This document shows, one piece after another, positions 8,100-16,001 of a DNA stretch of 64,000 bases. Position numbers and translations under genes: made by a program. The stretch is from Mycolicibacterium sp. CH28. Its GTDB lineage: Bacteria; Actinomycetota; Actinomycetes; Mycobacteriales; Mycobacteriaceae. How positions within the stretch are numbered: position 1 is the first letter of the stretch; each line of letters starts with the position of its first letter. The DNA is taken from NCBI RefSeq assembly GCF_004745805.1, contig NZ_SRLQ01000004.1:372001-436000 (forward strand). The letters run 5' to 3'. Below the pieces are notes generated by a model. It saw only the letters and a list, made by a program, of their open reading frames with translations. It ran no database searches and was not told the origin of the DNA.

Positions 8100-8636
8100 G
8101 TGACTAGCACCGAGCAATCCCTGGTTCTGGCCGACACTGCCGGCTTGTTGCGCTCGCTACGCGGGGTGTGGGACGAGGACGCCGTCGACGACCTCGACCA
8201 CGCGTTGCAGGCGGCCGCACGGGCGGTCGAGGACGGCGCCGACGACGAGCTCGTACTGGCCGCGGCGCTGCACGACCTGGCGCACAGCCCACTGTGCGAC
8301 GGGCCGGACCGGAACCGCCATGACGCCGCCGCGCGGGACTGGCTGACGCCGCGATACGGCGCCCGGGTGGGCTGGCTGGCCGGAGCTCATGTCGCGGCCA
8401 AGCGTTATCTGGTGGCCACCGAACCCGGATACGCCGACGGCCTGTCGCCGACCTCGGTGCTGTCGCTGCAGGCACAGGGCGGTCCTGCCGTGGAAGACGA
8501 AATGGTCTGTCACCCTTGGTGGTCCGATGCACTGCGGCTGCGGCGCTACGATGACGCCGCCAAAGTCCCCGGCGCGCCAGCGATGAGCATCGACGACGTC
8601 CTCGTCGTCGCCGAGCGGGTGCTGCGCCCGCGGTGA
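8100..8636 (+). CDS. PhnZ-like HD-domain oxygenase of phosphonate catabolism
   Basis: The 178-residue HD protein carries His34, HD at 58-59, His62, His74, His97 followed by Lys101, and Asp151/152. This layout matches the mixed-valence diiron oxygenase PhnZ, which cleaves 1-hydroxy-2-aminoethylphosphonate to glycine and phosphate. It fits the phosphonate-operon HD family TIGR03276. The residues aligned with PhnZ Tyr24 and Glu27, as I recall its numbering, are Trp24 and Asp27. No PhnY-type hydroxylase is present in the cluster. GTG starts at 8100, and its 3' end overlaps the regulator gene by GTGA. Substrate is unproven. Confidence 0.85.
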   Translation: MTSTEQSLVLADTAGLLRSLRGVWDEDAVDDLDHALQAAARAVEDGADDELVLAAALHDLAHSPLCDGPDRNRHDAAARDWLTPRYGARVGWLAGAHVAAKRYLVATEPGYADGLSPTSVLSLQAQGGPAVEDEMVCHPWWSDALRLRRYDDAAKVPGAPAMSIDDVLVVAERVLRPR

Positions 8637-9325
8637 GTAAGGCACACGGCGTCCGCAACGGACTCGACGAACTGCTGGCCGATCTGGTCGAGGGCGACCC
8701 GGTGCCCGCCGAGCGGGAGTTGGCGGCGCGTTTCGGTGTCGCGCGCGAGACCGTCCGCCAGGCGTTGCACGAGCTGCTCCTGGAAGGGCGGGTCCAGCGC
8801 CGGGGGCGGGGTACCGTGGTGGCGAAACCCAAACTGACCCAACCACTGTCGCTGCGGTCCTATACCGAGGGCGCCGAACGGATGGGCCGCAAGCCCGGCC
8901 GGGTCCTGGTGACCTGGGAGGATGTCGAGGCCACCGCGGAGCTCGCCACCGGGCTCGAGATTCAGGTGGGGGAGCCGGTCATGCATCTGGAGCGGGTCCT
9001 GCTGGCTGACAACGAGCGGATCGGGCTCGAGAGCACCTACCTGCCGGCCTTTCGATTCGCCGGCCTCTATGACACCTTCGACCCGGAGACCTCCCTTTAC
9101 GCCGCGATCCGTTCCACCGGTGTGCATTTCGCCTCGGCGGAAGAGCGCATCGAGACGATCCTGGCCACCCCTCGGGAGGCTGGTCTGCTACTGACGACGA
9201 CGGCCATGCCGATGTTGCACCTAAGGCGGCGTTCACTGGACGCTCAGGGGCAGCCCATCGAGGTGGTTCGGGCGCTGTACCGCGGCGACCGCGTCGCCTT
9301 CCAGACGGTGCTGGTGGACGACTGA
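8633..9325 (+). CDS. GntR-family regulator with UTRA domain
   Basis: The 230-residue protein has an N-terminal winged helix-turn-helix (about residues 20-70, with ARFGVARETVRQALHELL) and a C-terminal UTRA ligand-binding domain that starts near residue 85. It starts at GTG 8633, overlapping the HD gene stop by four bases. GntR/UTRA proteins usually repress until they bind a small metabolite. Its position, and the TGGT-ACCA palindrome at 8065-8080, make it the likely regulator of both arms of the phosphonate cluster, equivalent in role to PhnR. The inducer is unknown. Confidence 0.9.
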   Translation: MSKAHGVRNGLDELLADLVEGDPVPAERELAARFGVARETVRQALHELLLEGRVQRRGRGTVVAKPKLTQPLSLRSYTEGAERMGRKPGRVLVTWEDVEATAELATGLEIQVGEPVMHLERVLLADNERIGLESTYLPAFRFAGLYDTFDPETSLYAAIRSTGVHFASAEERIETILATPREAGLLLTTTAMPMLHLRRRSLDAQGQPIEVVRALYRGDRVAFQTVLVDD

Positions 9326-9326
9326 C

Positions 9327-10163
9327 TCAGCGGCGCCAGAAGTCGTAGCGGTCACGGCCGGGCTTGAATCCCGCGGCCTCGACGATGTCGACCGCCAGCT
9401 CGAAGCGGTTGCCCACCGAATACGAATCGTGCGCGTCACTGCCGAACGACACGGCATCCCCGCCCGCTTGCCACCACCACCGCACTAGATCGACCGAGGC
9501 CAGCGGGCTTCGGGTGTTGACCTCCAGGGCACGCCCCGACCGCGCCAGCGCGCGAAACGCAGTTCGGTAGCCGTCCTCGAACTCATCCTCGCGGTAGTCG
9601 CCGGCCCGGGCGGGCCAGTACCGGCGGGCGTAGTCACAGTGCGCGAGCACCCCGAAGGCCGCGGGGCTCTCCACCAACGCCAGCAGCTCATCGAAGTACC
9701 GGTTCATCAGCTCGCGGGCATCCAGCCGGCCGAACAGGGTGTCGTCGACGAACTGCAACTCGCCGCCGTACTCGATGGCATGCAGACTGCCCAGTACCCG
9801 GTCAAAGTCGCCGGAATTCAGCACGGCGGCAACGCTATTGGAGAACAGATGCGGCTCTCCGGCCTCGATCCCGGACAGGATGCGTAACTGGGGGAACATC
9901 TCCCGGCACCGGGCCAAGTCGGCCGTGTAGCCGGCCACGTCGAACGGCTTGACCCGTGGTCGGGACCCGACCGAGTGGCCACGATGGTTGCCGGCGTCGT
10001 CGTGCTCCCAGCCGGTGAAGTCGACATGCTCGGTGAACGCCAGGCCCGGCAGGCCACGCTCGACGGCGCGGGCGCAGGCCAACTCCATCGTCGAGGTGCC
10101 CGCGGTGTCCCAGGACCAGCGGGTGTGTACGTGTTGATCGGGCGGCAACATCCGGGCGCTCAC
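9327..10163 (-). CDS. PHP-domain phosphoesterase (histidinol-phosphatase-like)
   Basis: The 278-residue protein has PHP metal-binding motifs: DQHVHTRWSWDT near the N-terminus, AFTEHVDF, GIEAGEPH, GSLHAIE, AHCDYARR and SFGSDAH in order. This order is typical of the PHP/HisK-type phosphoesterase family. The GTG at 10163 overlaps the permease stop as GTGA and is preferred; an in-frame ATG lies at 10151. It is coupled to the purine permease upstream and converges with the GntR gene, one base apart. There is no histidine-biosynthesis context, so the phosphorylated substrate is open; a nucleotide-derived phosphate is one possibility given the permease. Confidence 0.82.
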   Translation of the reverse strand: MSARMLPPDQHVHTRWSWDTAGTSTMELACARAVERGLPGLAFTEHVDFTGWEHDDAGNHRGHSVGSRPRVKPFDVAGYTADLARCREMFPQLRILSGIEAGEPHLFSNSVAAVLNSGDFDRVLGSLHAIEYGGELQFVDDTLFGRLDARELMNRYFDELLALVESPAAFGVLAHCDYARRYWPARAGDYREDEFEDGYRTAFRALARSGRALEVNTRSPLASVDLVRWWWQAGGDAVSFGSDAHDSYSVGNRFELAVDIVEAAGFKPGRDRYDFWRR

Positions 10164-11605
10164 AGGCCCATCAACGATTCGATCCAGCTGCGCGCGAAGT
10201 ACAGCACGAAACCGGTCGCCACGATCCACAGCAGCGGACGGATCTCCCGCGCCTTGCCCGCTGCAGAGCGCACCACGACCCAGGTCACGAAGCCGACGCC
10301 GATGCCGTTGGCGATCGAGTAGCTGAACGGCATGACCGCCACGGTCAGCACGACCGGCAATGCGATGGAGAATTCCGACAGGTCGACGTGGCGCAGCTGG
10401 GAGAACATCATCGTGCCCACGATGACCAGCGCGGCGGCGGCCACCTCGGTGGGCACGATCTGGGCCAGTGGCCCGACGAACATCGCGGCCAGGAACAGTG
10501 CCCCGGTGACGAGGTTGGCCAGCCCGGTGCGAGCGCCCTCCTCGATGCCGGTGCCGGACTCGATGAACACGGTGTTCGACGAGGCCGAGGTGGCGCCGCC
10601 GACCACCGCGCCGGCGCCCTCGACGATCAGCGCCGACCGCAGGCGCGGGAAGTTGCCTTGCGCATCGGCCAAGCCGGCCGCCCGCGACAGACCGGTGAAT
10701 GTTCCCATCGCGTCGAAGAAGTTCGCGAACACCAGGGTGAACACCAGCATCGTCGCGGCCAGGACGCCGATCCGCCCGAAGCTGGCGAAGCTGAACTCGC
10801 CCACCAGGGACAGGTCGGGCAGCGCGACCGGGGAGCCGGATAGTGCGGGCACCGACAGCGTCCACCCGCCGGGGTGCTGGGCCGCCGACCCCAGATGCCA
10901 GATCGCCTCGATCGCGACTGCGACGATGGTGCCGGCCACCAGCCCGAGCAGGATGCCGCCGCGGACGCGCCGAACCACCAGGATCCCGGTGATCAGCATG
11001 GTGAAGACGAACACCACGGTGGGAATGGTGCCGATCGAGCCGTGACCGCCGCTGCCGAGGCCGACGGGGGGAGAGGGCAACCCGGTGGAGCCGATGAATC
11101 CGGCATCGACCAGCCCGATGAACATGATGAACAGGCCGATGCCCGCCGTGATCGCCAGTTTCAGTTGCATCGGCACGGCGTCGAAGACCAGCCGGCGCAG
11201 GCCGGTGACCGCCAGCGCGACGATGATGAGGCCGTTGATCACGACCAGACCCATCGCCTCCGGCCAGGTCACCGTGCCGACGACGGTGGTGGCCAGGAAT
11301 GAGTTGATGCCAAGCCCGGCCGCGAACGCGAACGGCAGCCGGGCAATCAGCCCGAAGAGGATGGTCATGGTCCCGGCGGCCAACGAGGTGGTGGCCGACA
11401 CCTGGGCGAAGTCCAGCTTGTTGCCCGCCACGTCGGCGGCGCCGGACAAGATGATCGGGTTCAGCACCACGATGTAGGCCATCGCGATGAATGTCACCAC
11501 GCCACCGCGGATCTCGGCGCCGACCGTCGACCCGCGGGCGGTGATCTCGAAGAAGCGGTCGAGGCGATTCACCCCTCGCACCCTAGGGTCAGCCGATCGA
11601 CTCAC
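10160..11605 (-). CDS. Purine permease, AzgA/NCS2 type
   Basis: The 481-residue membrane protein has about 12 hydrophobic segments and family sequences such as EIRGGVVTFIAMAYIVVLNP, AAGLGINSF and ESGTGIEEGARTGLANLVTG. These mark the AzgA branch of nucleobase:cation symporters, which import adenine, guanine or hypoxanthine. The start is GTG at 11605, with GAAGGAGG nine bases upstream. That ribosome binding site forms the 3' arm of a perfect 13-bp hairpin (11610-11643), an unusual arrangement. A PHP phosphoesterase gene is coupled downstream. Purine specificity is inferred by family. Confidence 0.9.
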   Translation of the reverse strand: MSRSADPRVRGVNRLDRFFEITARGSTVGAEIRGGVVTFIAMAYIVVLNPIILSGAADVAGNKLDFAQVSATTSLAAGTMTILFGLIARLPFAFAAGLGINSFLATTVVGTVTWPEAMGLVVINGLIIVALAVTGLRRLVFDAVPMQLKLAITAGIGLFIMFIGLVDAGFIGSTGLPSPPVGLGSGGHGSIGTIPTVVFVFTMLITGILVVRRVRGGILLGLVAGTIVAVAIEAIWHLGSAAQHPGGWTLSVPALSGSPVALPDLSLVGEFSFASFGRIGVLAATMLVFTLVFANFFDAMGTFTGLSRAAGLADAQGNFPRLRSALIVEGAGAVVGGATSASSNTVFIESGTGIEEGARTGLANLVTGALFLAAMFVGPLAQIVPTEVAAAALVIVGTMMFSQLRHVDLSEFSIALPVVLTVAVMPFSYSIANGIGVGFVTWVVVRSAAGKAREIRPLLWIVATGFVLYFARSWIESLMGL

Positions 11606-11609
11606 GCGA

Positions 11610-11643
11610 GCGGGCCTCCTTCAACTGATCGAAGGAGGCCCGC
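11610..11643 (-). promoter_or_regulatory. Perfect hairpin that sequesters the purine permease ribosome binding site
   Basis: Arms GCGGGCCTCCTTC and GAAGGAGGCCCGC pair perfectly over 13 bp around an 8-base loop. Read on the minus strand, the 3' arm holds GAAGGAGG, which is the Shine-Dalgarno sequence of the permease gene (GTG at 11605). The hairpin follows the stop of the upstream secreted-protein gene by 16 bases, so it could also act as a terminator, although no U-tract follows. Confidence 0.6.
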
Positions 11644-11658
11644 AGGGGTGGCAGTGGG

Positions 11659-11928
11659 TCAGTCCCGCCACGGGGATCCCGGTGTCGGGGACACGGGCGT
11701 GATCAGATCGTTCGTACTGGTGGGGGCGAACGACCCGGACTGGTTGCCCCGGGTGGTCTCGCCGCCGTTGGGCCCCGGCGCCAGCGGGAGTCCGCCGCTG
11801 TTGGCCAGGTGATGCGGGCTCGCGATGTCGGCAGCGTCGTGTGCCACGCTCAGCACAGCCATGGCGGCGATCGCGGCAGCGCCGATGCCGCATGCGGCCC
11901 GCCGCGTCGAACGCGCGGTGATGTTCAT
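11659..11928 (-). CDS. Small secreted protein, 89 aa
   Basis: This 89-residue product has an Arg-rich start (RSTRRAACG), a hydrophobic stretch (IGAAAIAAMAVLSVA) and then a polar, Pro/Gly/Thr-rich tail, consistent with export. There are no domains I recognise. GAGAGGT precedes the ATG at 11928. It is followed by the hairpin in front of the purine permease. The tail looks unstructured. Mycobacterial genomes hold many such short exported proteins of unknown role; no function can be assigned. Confidence 0.65.
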   Translation of the reverse strand: MNITARSTRRAACGIGAAAIAAMAVLSVAHDAADIASPHHLANSGGLPLAPGPNGGETTRGNQSGSFAPTSTNDLITPVSPTPGSPWRD

Positions 11929-12260
11929 GGGTTACCTCTCTGTTGTGGGGACTTTCGTTGTCGGAACTCGGGATGGGCGAAGCTTCAGAACCAGATCATT
12001 GGTGTTCCTTTCGGGCTATGCGCTTGGGCACACCATGACTATCGGCGGTCCCAGGGCCTGCCGGTATCGGCCGAAACGCCCTTGACGTCGATGATTGGAC
12101 ATCCTCCGATCGGAGGATCCAGACGAGGAATGCGTGGCCCAGCGCTATCCCGGGCCGACATGGCGCGGTCGCGCGGATTCGATTGGCGCCCTGTGTCTCT
12201 CGACGACGAGCTGGTGCTGACGGCGGGTGCGGCGCTGAGATTGGGACGCTGCTGGACTGG
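11929..12260. other. Intergenic region with a perfect palindrome
   Basis: This stretch of about 330 bases separates two leftward secreted-protein genes. It should hold the promoter of the 89-aa gene. A short forward frame (ATG 12130 to TAG 12264) lacks usable ribosome-binding spacing and is not called. The most notable content is the palindrome at 12101-12118. Confidence 0.5.
12101..12118. promoter_or_regulatory. Perfect 18-bp palindrome ATCCTCCGATCGGAGGAT
   Basis: This is a perfect inverted repeat with no spacer, about 173 bases upstream of the 89-aa secreted-protein gene. A related imperfect copy lies at 1149-1166, and both sit within the 13-mer GACATCCTCCGAT context. The dyad symmetry suggests a dimeric regulator site; I cannot name the regulator. 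Confidence 0.45.
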
Positions 12261-12758
12261 CTAGCTGGGAGTCGCGGTCAGCGGAATGGTGACGGTGCCC
12301 TGGCAGGCCCCGCTATCGATGGTGGTGGTGAACGTGCCGGCCAGCGTTCCATCCGGTTGGGGGGTGTAGGTGGTCACCGACTTTGCCGGGTCGTAGGTGA
12401 TCGTCCCGTCCGGGAGCCCGCAGTCCCAGCGCCAGCTGTTGGATCGCGACCACTGCGAACCCGTCCATTGGAAGGTCGTGGTCTGCGCGACGTTGTCCTT
12501 GGGGGTCGGGCCGTCGACCACCGAGGCGATGCACGTGCCGGACGAACAGTTCGTGGTGATCTGGTAGGAGGCGGTGTACGGGGTTTCCCGCTGGGTGGCC
12601 GCGATGCTGGTGCCCGACTTCTGGTCGGTGTGGAAGGTGATCTTGTACCAGCCACCCCAGAACGGGGTCTCGTCGGCCTGCGCGGCGGGTGCGGTGGCCA
12701 GTACGGCGGCCAGCGCGGTGGCCAGGGACAGCCAGCGACCGCAACGGTGAGTCCTCAT
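12261..12758 (-). CDS. Secreted protein of unknown function
   Basis: The 165-residue product has a clear signal peptide (residues 1 to about 28, ending AQA) and a beta-rich mature domain with repeated TYxxxxxxGTLxGTFTT-like elements and four cysteines (TNCSSGTCIAS and two more, at WDCG and GACQG), probably two disulfides. The pattern WRWDCGLPDGTI is one I associate with a conserved mycobacterial exported family found alone or as the outer part of some membrane proteins. No enzyme motif is visible. It is transcribed leftward and alone, with the start ATG at 12758. Confidence 0.75.
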   Translation of the reverse strand: MRTHRCGRWLSLATALAAVLATAPAAQADETPFWGGWYKITFHTDQKSGTSIAATQRETPYTASYQITTNCSSGTCIASVVDGPTPKDNVAQTTTFQWTGSQWSRSNSWRWDCGLPDGTITYDPAKSVTTYTPQPDGTLAGTFTTTIDSGACQGTVTIPLTATPS

Positions 12759-12858
12759 ACCCGAATACCGTGGCGGAAGTGGCAGATGTTACAGAGCCGG
12801 TGAACTTCGGCGTGCTGACGAGCGCTGGGCGCACGCCAGCACGCCCAAGTTGGCCCGT

Positions 12859-13536
12859 TCAGCCGAAGTACTGCTCGTTGCCCGTCGGGTAGCCGCCACC
12901 GTCGGTCGCGATGTGGACGTGGGTGTAGTGGTTGGCGTCGTCGCCACCGAGGTTGGGCATCAGGTAGGGCTTGCCGGTGCGGGAGTACATGATTCGCCGC
13001 CAGATGACGTGGTTGAGCGACAGCCGGTCGGAGTTGGCCAGGGCGAAGGCCGCGACGCGGTCGCCGAGCTCCTTGCCCGCGGGCGTCTGGTAGTCCGGAA
13101 TCATCACGTCGATGGCCAGACCCATCGGATGCCACTTCAGCGCGTCGGCCCGCACGCCCCCGATGCTGTGGATCTGCGGGAAGTAGGCGCTGATGAGGCG
13201 CTCGGCCAGGATCGTCTTGACCTGCAGGCCCCGCTCCGGGGCGATACCGACGGGCAGCGCGCGCAGGGCGCTGCGATTGACCGCACTTCGGCTGGCGACC
13301 AGATCGGCCTGGGACAGTGCGATGTAGTGCGTGCTGACCCGGGTGGCGGTGAAGTCGAGGGGGCCGCTGGCCACGAGCTCGGCACAGCATTCAACTTCGG
13401 TCGGGGCGAGGTTGCTCGACCGTCCGCCGGTGCTGGCGGTGAGCACGGCAGCCACCGGCAGCGCGGCGAGCGCAACCACGGCCACCGACCAGCGGCGCCG
13501 GGGCCTGGCTAACCGATGCTTGCCCACGCGCGGCAC
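12859..13536 (-). CDS. Exported ARB_07466-like C-terminal domain protein
   Basis: The 225-residue protein has an N-terminal membrane anchor or signal segment (about residues 16-36) after a basic stretch. Its C-terminal half carries WHPMGLAIDVMIPDY, LNHVIWRR and NHYTHVHIAT, histidine and aspartate motifs resembling a D,D-carboxypeptidase/LAS-type metallo-domain (ARB_07466-like). Such domains are common at the mycobacterial cell surface. It probably acts on or binds cell-wall material. Catalytic activity is not established. It stands alone, transcribed leftward. Confidence 0.72.
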   Translation of the reverse strand: MPRVGKHRLARPRRRWSVAVVALAALPVAAVLTASTGGRSSNLAPTEVECCAELVASGPLDFTATRVSTHYIALSQADLVASRSAVNRSALRALPVGIAPERGLQVKTILAERLISAYFPQIHSIGGVRADALKWHPMGLAIDVMIPDYQTPAGKELGDRVAAFALANSDRLSLNHVIWRRIMYSRTGKPYLMPNLGGDDANHYTHVHIATDGGGYPTGNEQYFG

Positions 13537-13712
13537 TTTACCTGGACTATTGCGCCGGCAACGGGTCCTTTCGCTATCTCCGATCCGGCCAACGGTCGGG
13601 CCTGGCAGCGCTGCGACGTTGCTGTGAAGGCGATCAGCGGTTGCCGGTCCGGCGCACCAAACTCACCGATCCTGGCGCCGTGACCTGTGTGTTCATCTTT
13701 TGTTCACCGAAT

Positions 13713-13747
13713 CGAACTCATACCGATACCGTTGCGGTTTGAGTTCG
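13713..13747. terminator. Stem-loop downstream of the reductase gene
   Basis: CGAACTCATACCG and CGGTTTGAGTTCG form a 13-bp stem with one mismatch and a 9-base loop. It lies 36-70 bases beyond the stop of the NAD(P)-binding reductase. It lacks a U-tract, as many mycobacterial hairpins do, so terminator function is inferred from position. Confidence 0.45.
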
Positions 13748-13782
13748 CTCCGGCGGTCCGATTCCACGGCAAAAGACCGCAC

Positions 13783-14868
13783 CTATTTTTTGAATCGGCC
13801 GGCGAATCCGCGTAAGGGAAGGTCGGAACTGGTGAGAAGTCCCGGCTCGGCGGCCACCACCGATTTGATCGCATTCAGGGCGGGCAGCCCGGTGACGGTC
13901 ATCCCGATCGACGCGAACGACGCTGGATCGGATAGGTCGATGCCGGGCTTCGGGAAGATCATGTGCTTGTTGTAGACGTAAGGATCTCCGGCGATCTGGG
14001 TGATGTAGCAGCCCTTGATGTCCCAGCTGGGATCGGTGTGCGGTGTCATCTGCCACTCCAGATGCGTCTCCACCTTCGGCGCGCCGTCGACCAGACCCTG
14101 GTATTTGAGGTAGCTGCCGCCCAGCGACCCCTTGGGCAGTTGGTACCACCCGAGGTCGACATCCTTGGTGCACGCGCCCAGCTCGTAGCTGAACGTGACC
14201 TGGTCGAGTTGCACGTCGAAGCAGTCGGCCATCATCAGCACGCTGTCAGCGAAGACCCGGGTGTACTTCTCGAGCATGCCCGGCAGCGCCGGGTCGTCGA
14301 TCGGCAGGCCGTAGCCGACCTCTTTCCAGGTGTCCGCCGAGTGATGACAGGAGACGTCCACCGACTCGATGGTGGTGACATTCTCGATCTCGGCGACATC
14401 CGCTGAACACACCACACCCAGGATCTGGTTGACACCGGGATTCATGCCGGTGCCGTAGAACGTGGAACCGCCCTTCTCGCAAGCCTCTTGGAGGAGTTGG
14501 GAAACCTTCTTGCCGGAATGGTGCGGATGATTGGTGTCGCGATGCCACCCGGTGATCCAGTCGGCGGTGGTGACGATGTCGATACCCGCCTCGAGCACTT
14601 TGACGTAGAGGTCCTCGTCGGGGAAGACGCCGTGGAAGGTGAGTACGTCGGGCTTGGCGGCGACGATCTCCTCGACCGATCCCGTTGCGGTGACACCGAT
14701 CGGGGCCAGGCCCGCGATCTCGCCGGCGTCTCGGCCGATCTTGTCCGGGGTGTAGCAATGCAGGCCGATCAGTTCGAGATCGGGATGGGTGCCGATCCGT
14801 TTGATCATCTCGGTGCCGACGTTGCCGGTGGCCACCTGGAACACCCGAATGGGTTTGCGTGCTGACAC
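13783..14868 (-). CDS. NAD(P)-binding dihydrodipicolinate reductase-like protein
   Basis: The 361-residue protein opens with a Rossmann motif (FQVATGNVGTEMIKRI, about residues 9-24). It resembles dihydrodipicolinate reductase N-terminal domain proteins and 2,4-diaminopentanoate dehydrogenase-like enzymes, a group abundant in mycobacteria and often beside lipid or steroid catabolic genes. It follows the Rieske oxygenase gene by 12 bases in the same leftward operon, so the two probably act in one oxidative pathway. The true substrate is unknown. A stem-loop lies just downstream. Confidence 0.78.
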   Translation of the reverse strand: MSARKPIRVFQVATGNVGTEMIKRIGTHPDLELIGLHCYTPDKIGRDAGEIAGLAPIGVTATGSVEEIVAAKPDVLTFHGVFPDEDLYVKVLEAGIDIVTTADWITGWHRDTNHPHHSGKKVSQLLQEACEKGGSTFYGTGMNPGVNQILGVVCSADVAEIENVTTIESVDVSCHHSADTWKEVGYGLPIDDPALPGMLEKYTRVFADSVLMMADCFDVQLDQVTFSYELGACTKDVDLGWYQLPKGSLGGSYLKYQGLVDGAPKVETHLEWQMTPHTDPSWDIKGCYITQIAGDPYVYNKHMIFPKPGIDLSDPASFASIGMTVTGLPALNAIKSVVAAEPGLLTSSDLPLRGFAGRFKK

Positions 14869-14880
14869 TTTCGGTTCTCC

Positions 14881-15897
14881 TCAGTGGTCGTCTGCTGCGG
14901 CTGACTGCAGCGCCGCGGTGGTGTCCGGATAGAACTGTTTGGCCCATTGTCGAATCGCGGTGAAGCCCGCGTATTCGGCGGTGGCCAGCGCGGGGCGGTC
15001 GGTATAGCGCTGGTGCTGCCAGATCGCGATGTCGGCGGCGAATTGGTCGATCACCAGCTGGCCGAACTCCTGCGCCTTGGCTTCGGCCCGGGGGCTGTCC
15101 TGCTCGGGCACCCGGCCGATGTACACCATGAATCGCACGTCGGAAGTGCGGTCGTCGACCGGGGTGATCGCCGAGATGGTCCGGTTGTCCACCATGCCCC
15201 AGCTCTTGGTCACCGCGATCCCGAGCCCGCCGTTGATCGCCTCCACACCGCTGTTGACATCGTCGATGATCTGGCCTTCGTCGCCTTCGAAGGTGATCGT
15301 GAAATCGACGTAGGAAATCGGTGTGTCGAAATCGTGGCGGGTGAACAGCGGCACTATCGGTGTCTGATGCACGAACTTGAAATGAGCGAAGTCCACGCCG
15401 TTTTCGAGCACATACTGCGGATGCAACTCCAGCTGGGGCCGGTAGAGCCGGGCCTGGGGGTAGTAGTCGGCGGCGCTGCTGTCGTCACCGAAATCGGCGA
15501 AGATGTCGGGCACCTCGAAGAACGGGGTGCGGCCCTGCACGTCGTGCCAGATGTGGACCGAGGCGTTGCGCTCGATGACGGGGTAGGTGGGAATGCGACG
15601 ACCCCGATTTGGCCTGTCCTGGTAGGGGATACACACGTTGCGACCGTCGAGGTCCCACTGCCAGCCGTGAAAGGGACACTGGATGACCTCGCCGACCACC
15701 TGACCGCCGTACCCGAGGTGCGCCCCGAGGTGTTCGCAGTAAGCGTCCATCACCGTCACCGCACCGGACTGCGCCCGCCACGCAACCATCTCCCGGTCGA
15801 AGTACTTCATCCGGTGCACGTCGCCGACGGCGATCTCGTCGGACCATGCGACCTGGAACCACCCGGTGGGCTTCATCGACAGGGGCGGCTTTGCCAC
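14881..15897 (-). CDS. Rieske 2Fe-2S oxygenase, KshA-like
   Basis: The 338-residue oxygenase has the Rieske cluster ligands Cys54-x-His56 and Cys74-x2-His77, and the mononuclear iron motif with Asp169, His172 and His177. It resembles 3-ketosteroid 9-alpha-hydroxylase oxygenase (KshA) and related aromatic-ring or steroid hydroxylases; it needs a separate reductase, which is not encoded nearby. The start is GTG 15897, preceded by GAGAGGAG. It is divergent from a TetR gene and followed by a reductase-like gene. Whether it acts on a steroid is inferred only from family resemblance. Confidence 0.86.
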   Translation of the reverse strand: MAKPPLSMKPTGWFQVAWSDEIAVGDVHRMKYFDREMVAWRAQSGAVTVMDAYCEHLGAHLGYGGQVVGEVIQCPFHGWQWDLDGRNVCIPYQDRPNRGRRIPTYPVIERNASVHIWHDVQGRTPFFEVPDIFADFGDDSSAADYYPQARLYRPQLELHPQYVLENGVDFAHFKFVHQTPIVPLFTRHDFDTPISYVDFTITFEGDEGQIIDDVNSGVEAINGGLGIAVTKSWGMVDNRTISAITPVDDRTSDVRFMVYIGRVPEQDSPRAEAKAQEFGQLVIDQFAADIAIWQHQRYTDRPALATAEYAGFTAIRQWAKQFYPDTTAALQSAAADDH

Positions 15898-15950
15898 GAC
15901 GGAACTCCTCTCGGTTGGCGGGGTCCGGCGGCTACGTCGGCGAGTCTAGG

Positions 15951-15979
15951 AATATTTCATAGAGGAGTCAATGAATATG
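15951..15979. promoter_or_regulatory. Candidate TetR operator between the Rieske and TetR genes
   Basis: AATATTTCAT and ATGAATAT form an inverted repeat with one inserted T, 10 bases apart, in the 104-base divergent gap. A second pair, TCGGCGA and TCGCCGA, flanks it. The imperfect symmetry makes this a moderate-confidence site for the adjacent TetR protein. Confidence 0.4.
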
Positions 15980-16001
15980 TCGCCGAGGCTACGATCCCGA
16001 T

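Noticed and set aside
12130..12264. 44-codon forward ORF
   Set aside because: The only GAGGA touches the ATG, leaving no spacing, and the composition is not clearly coding.
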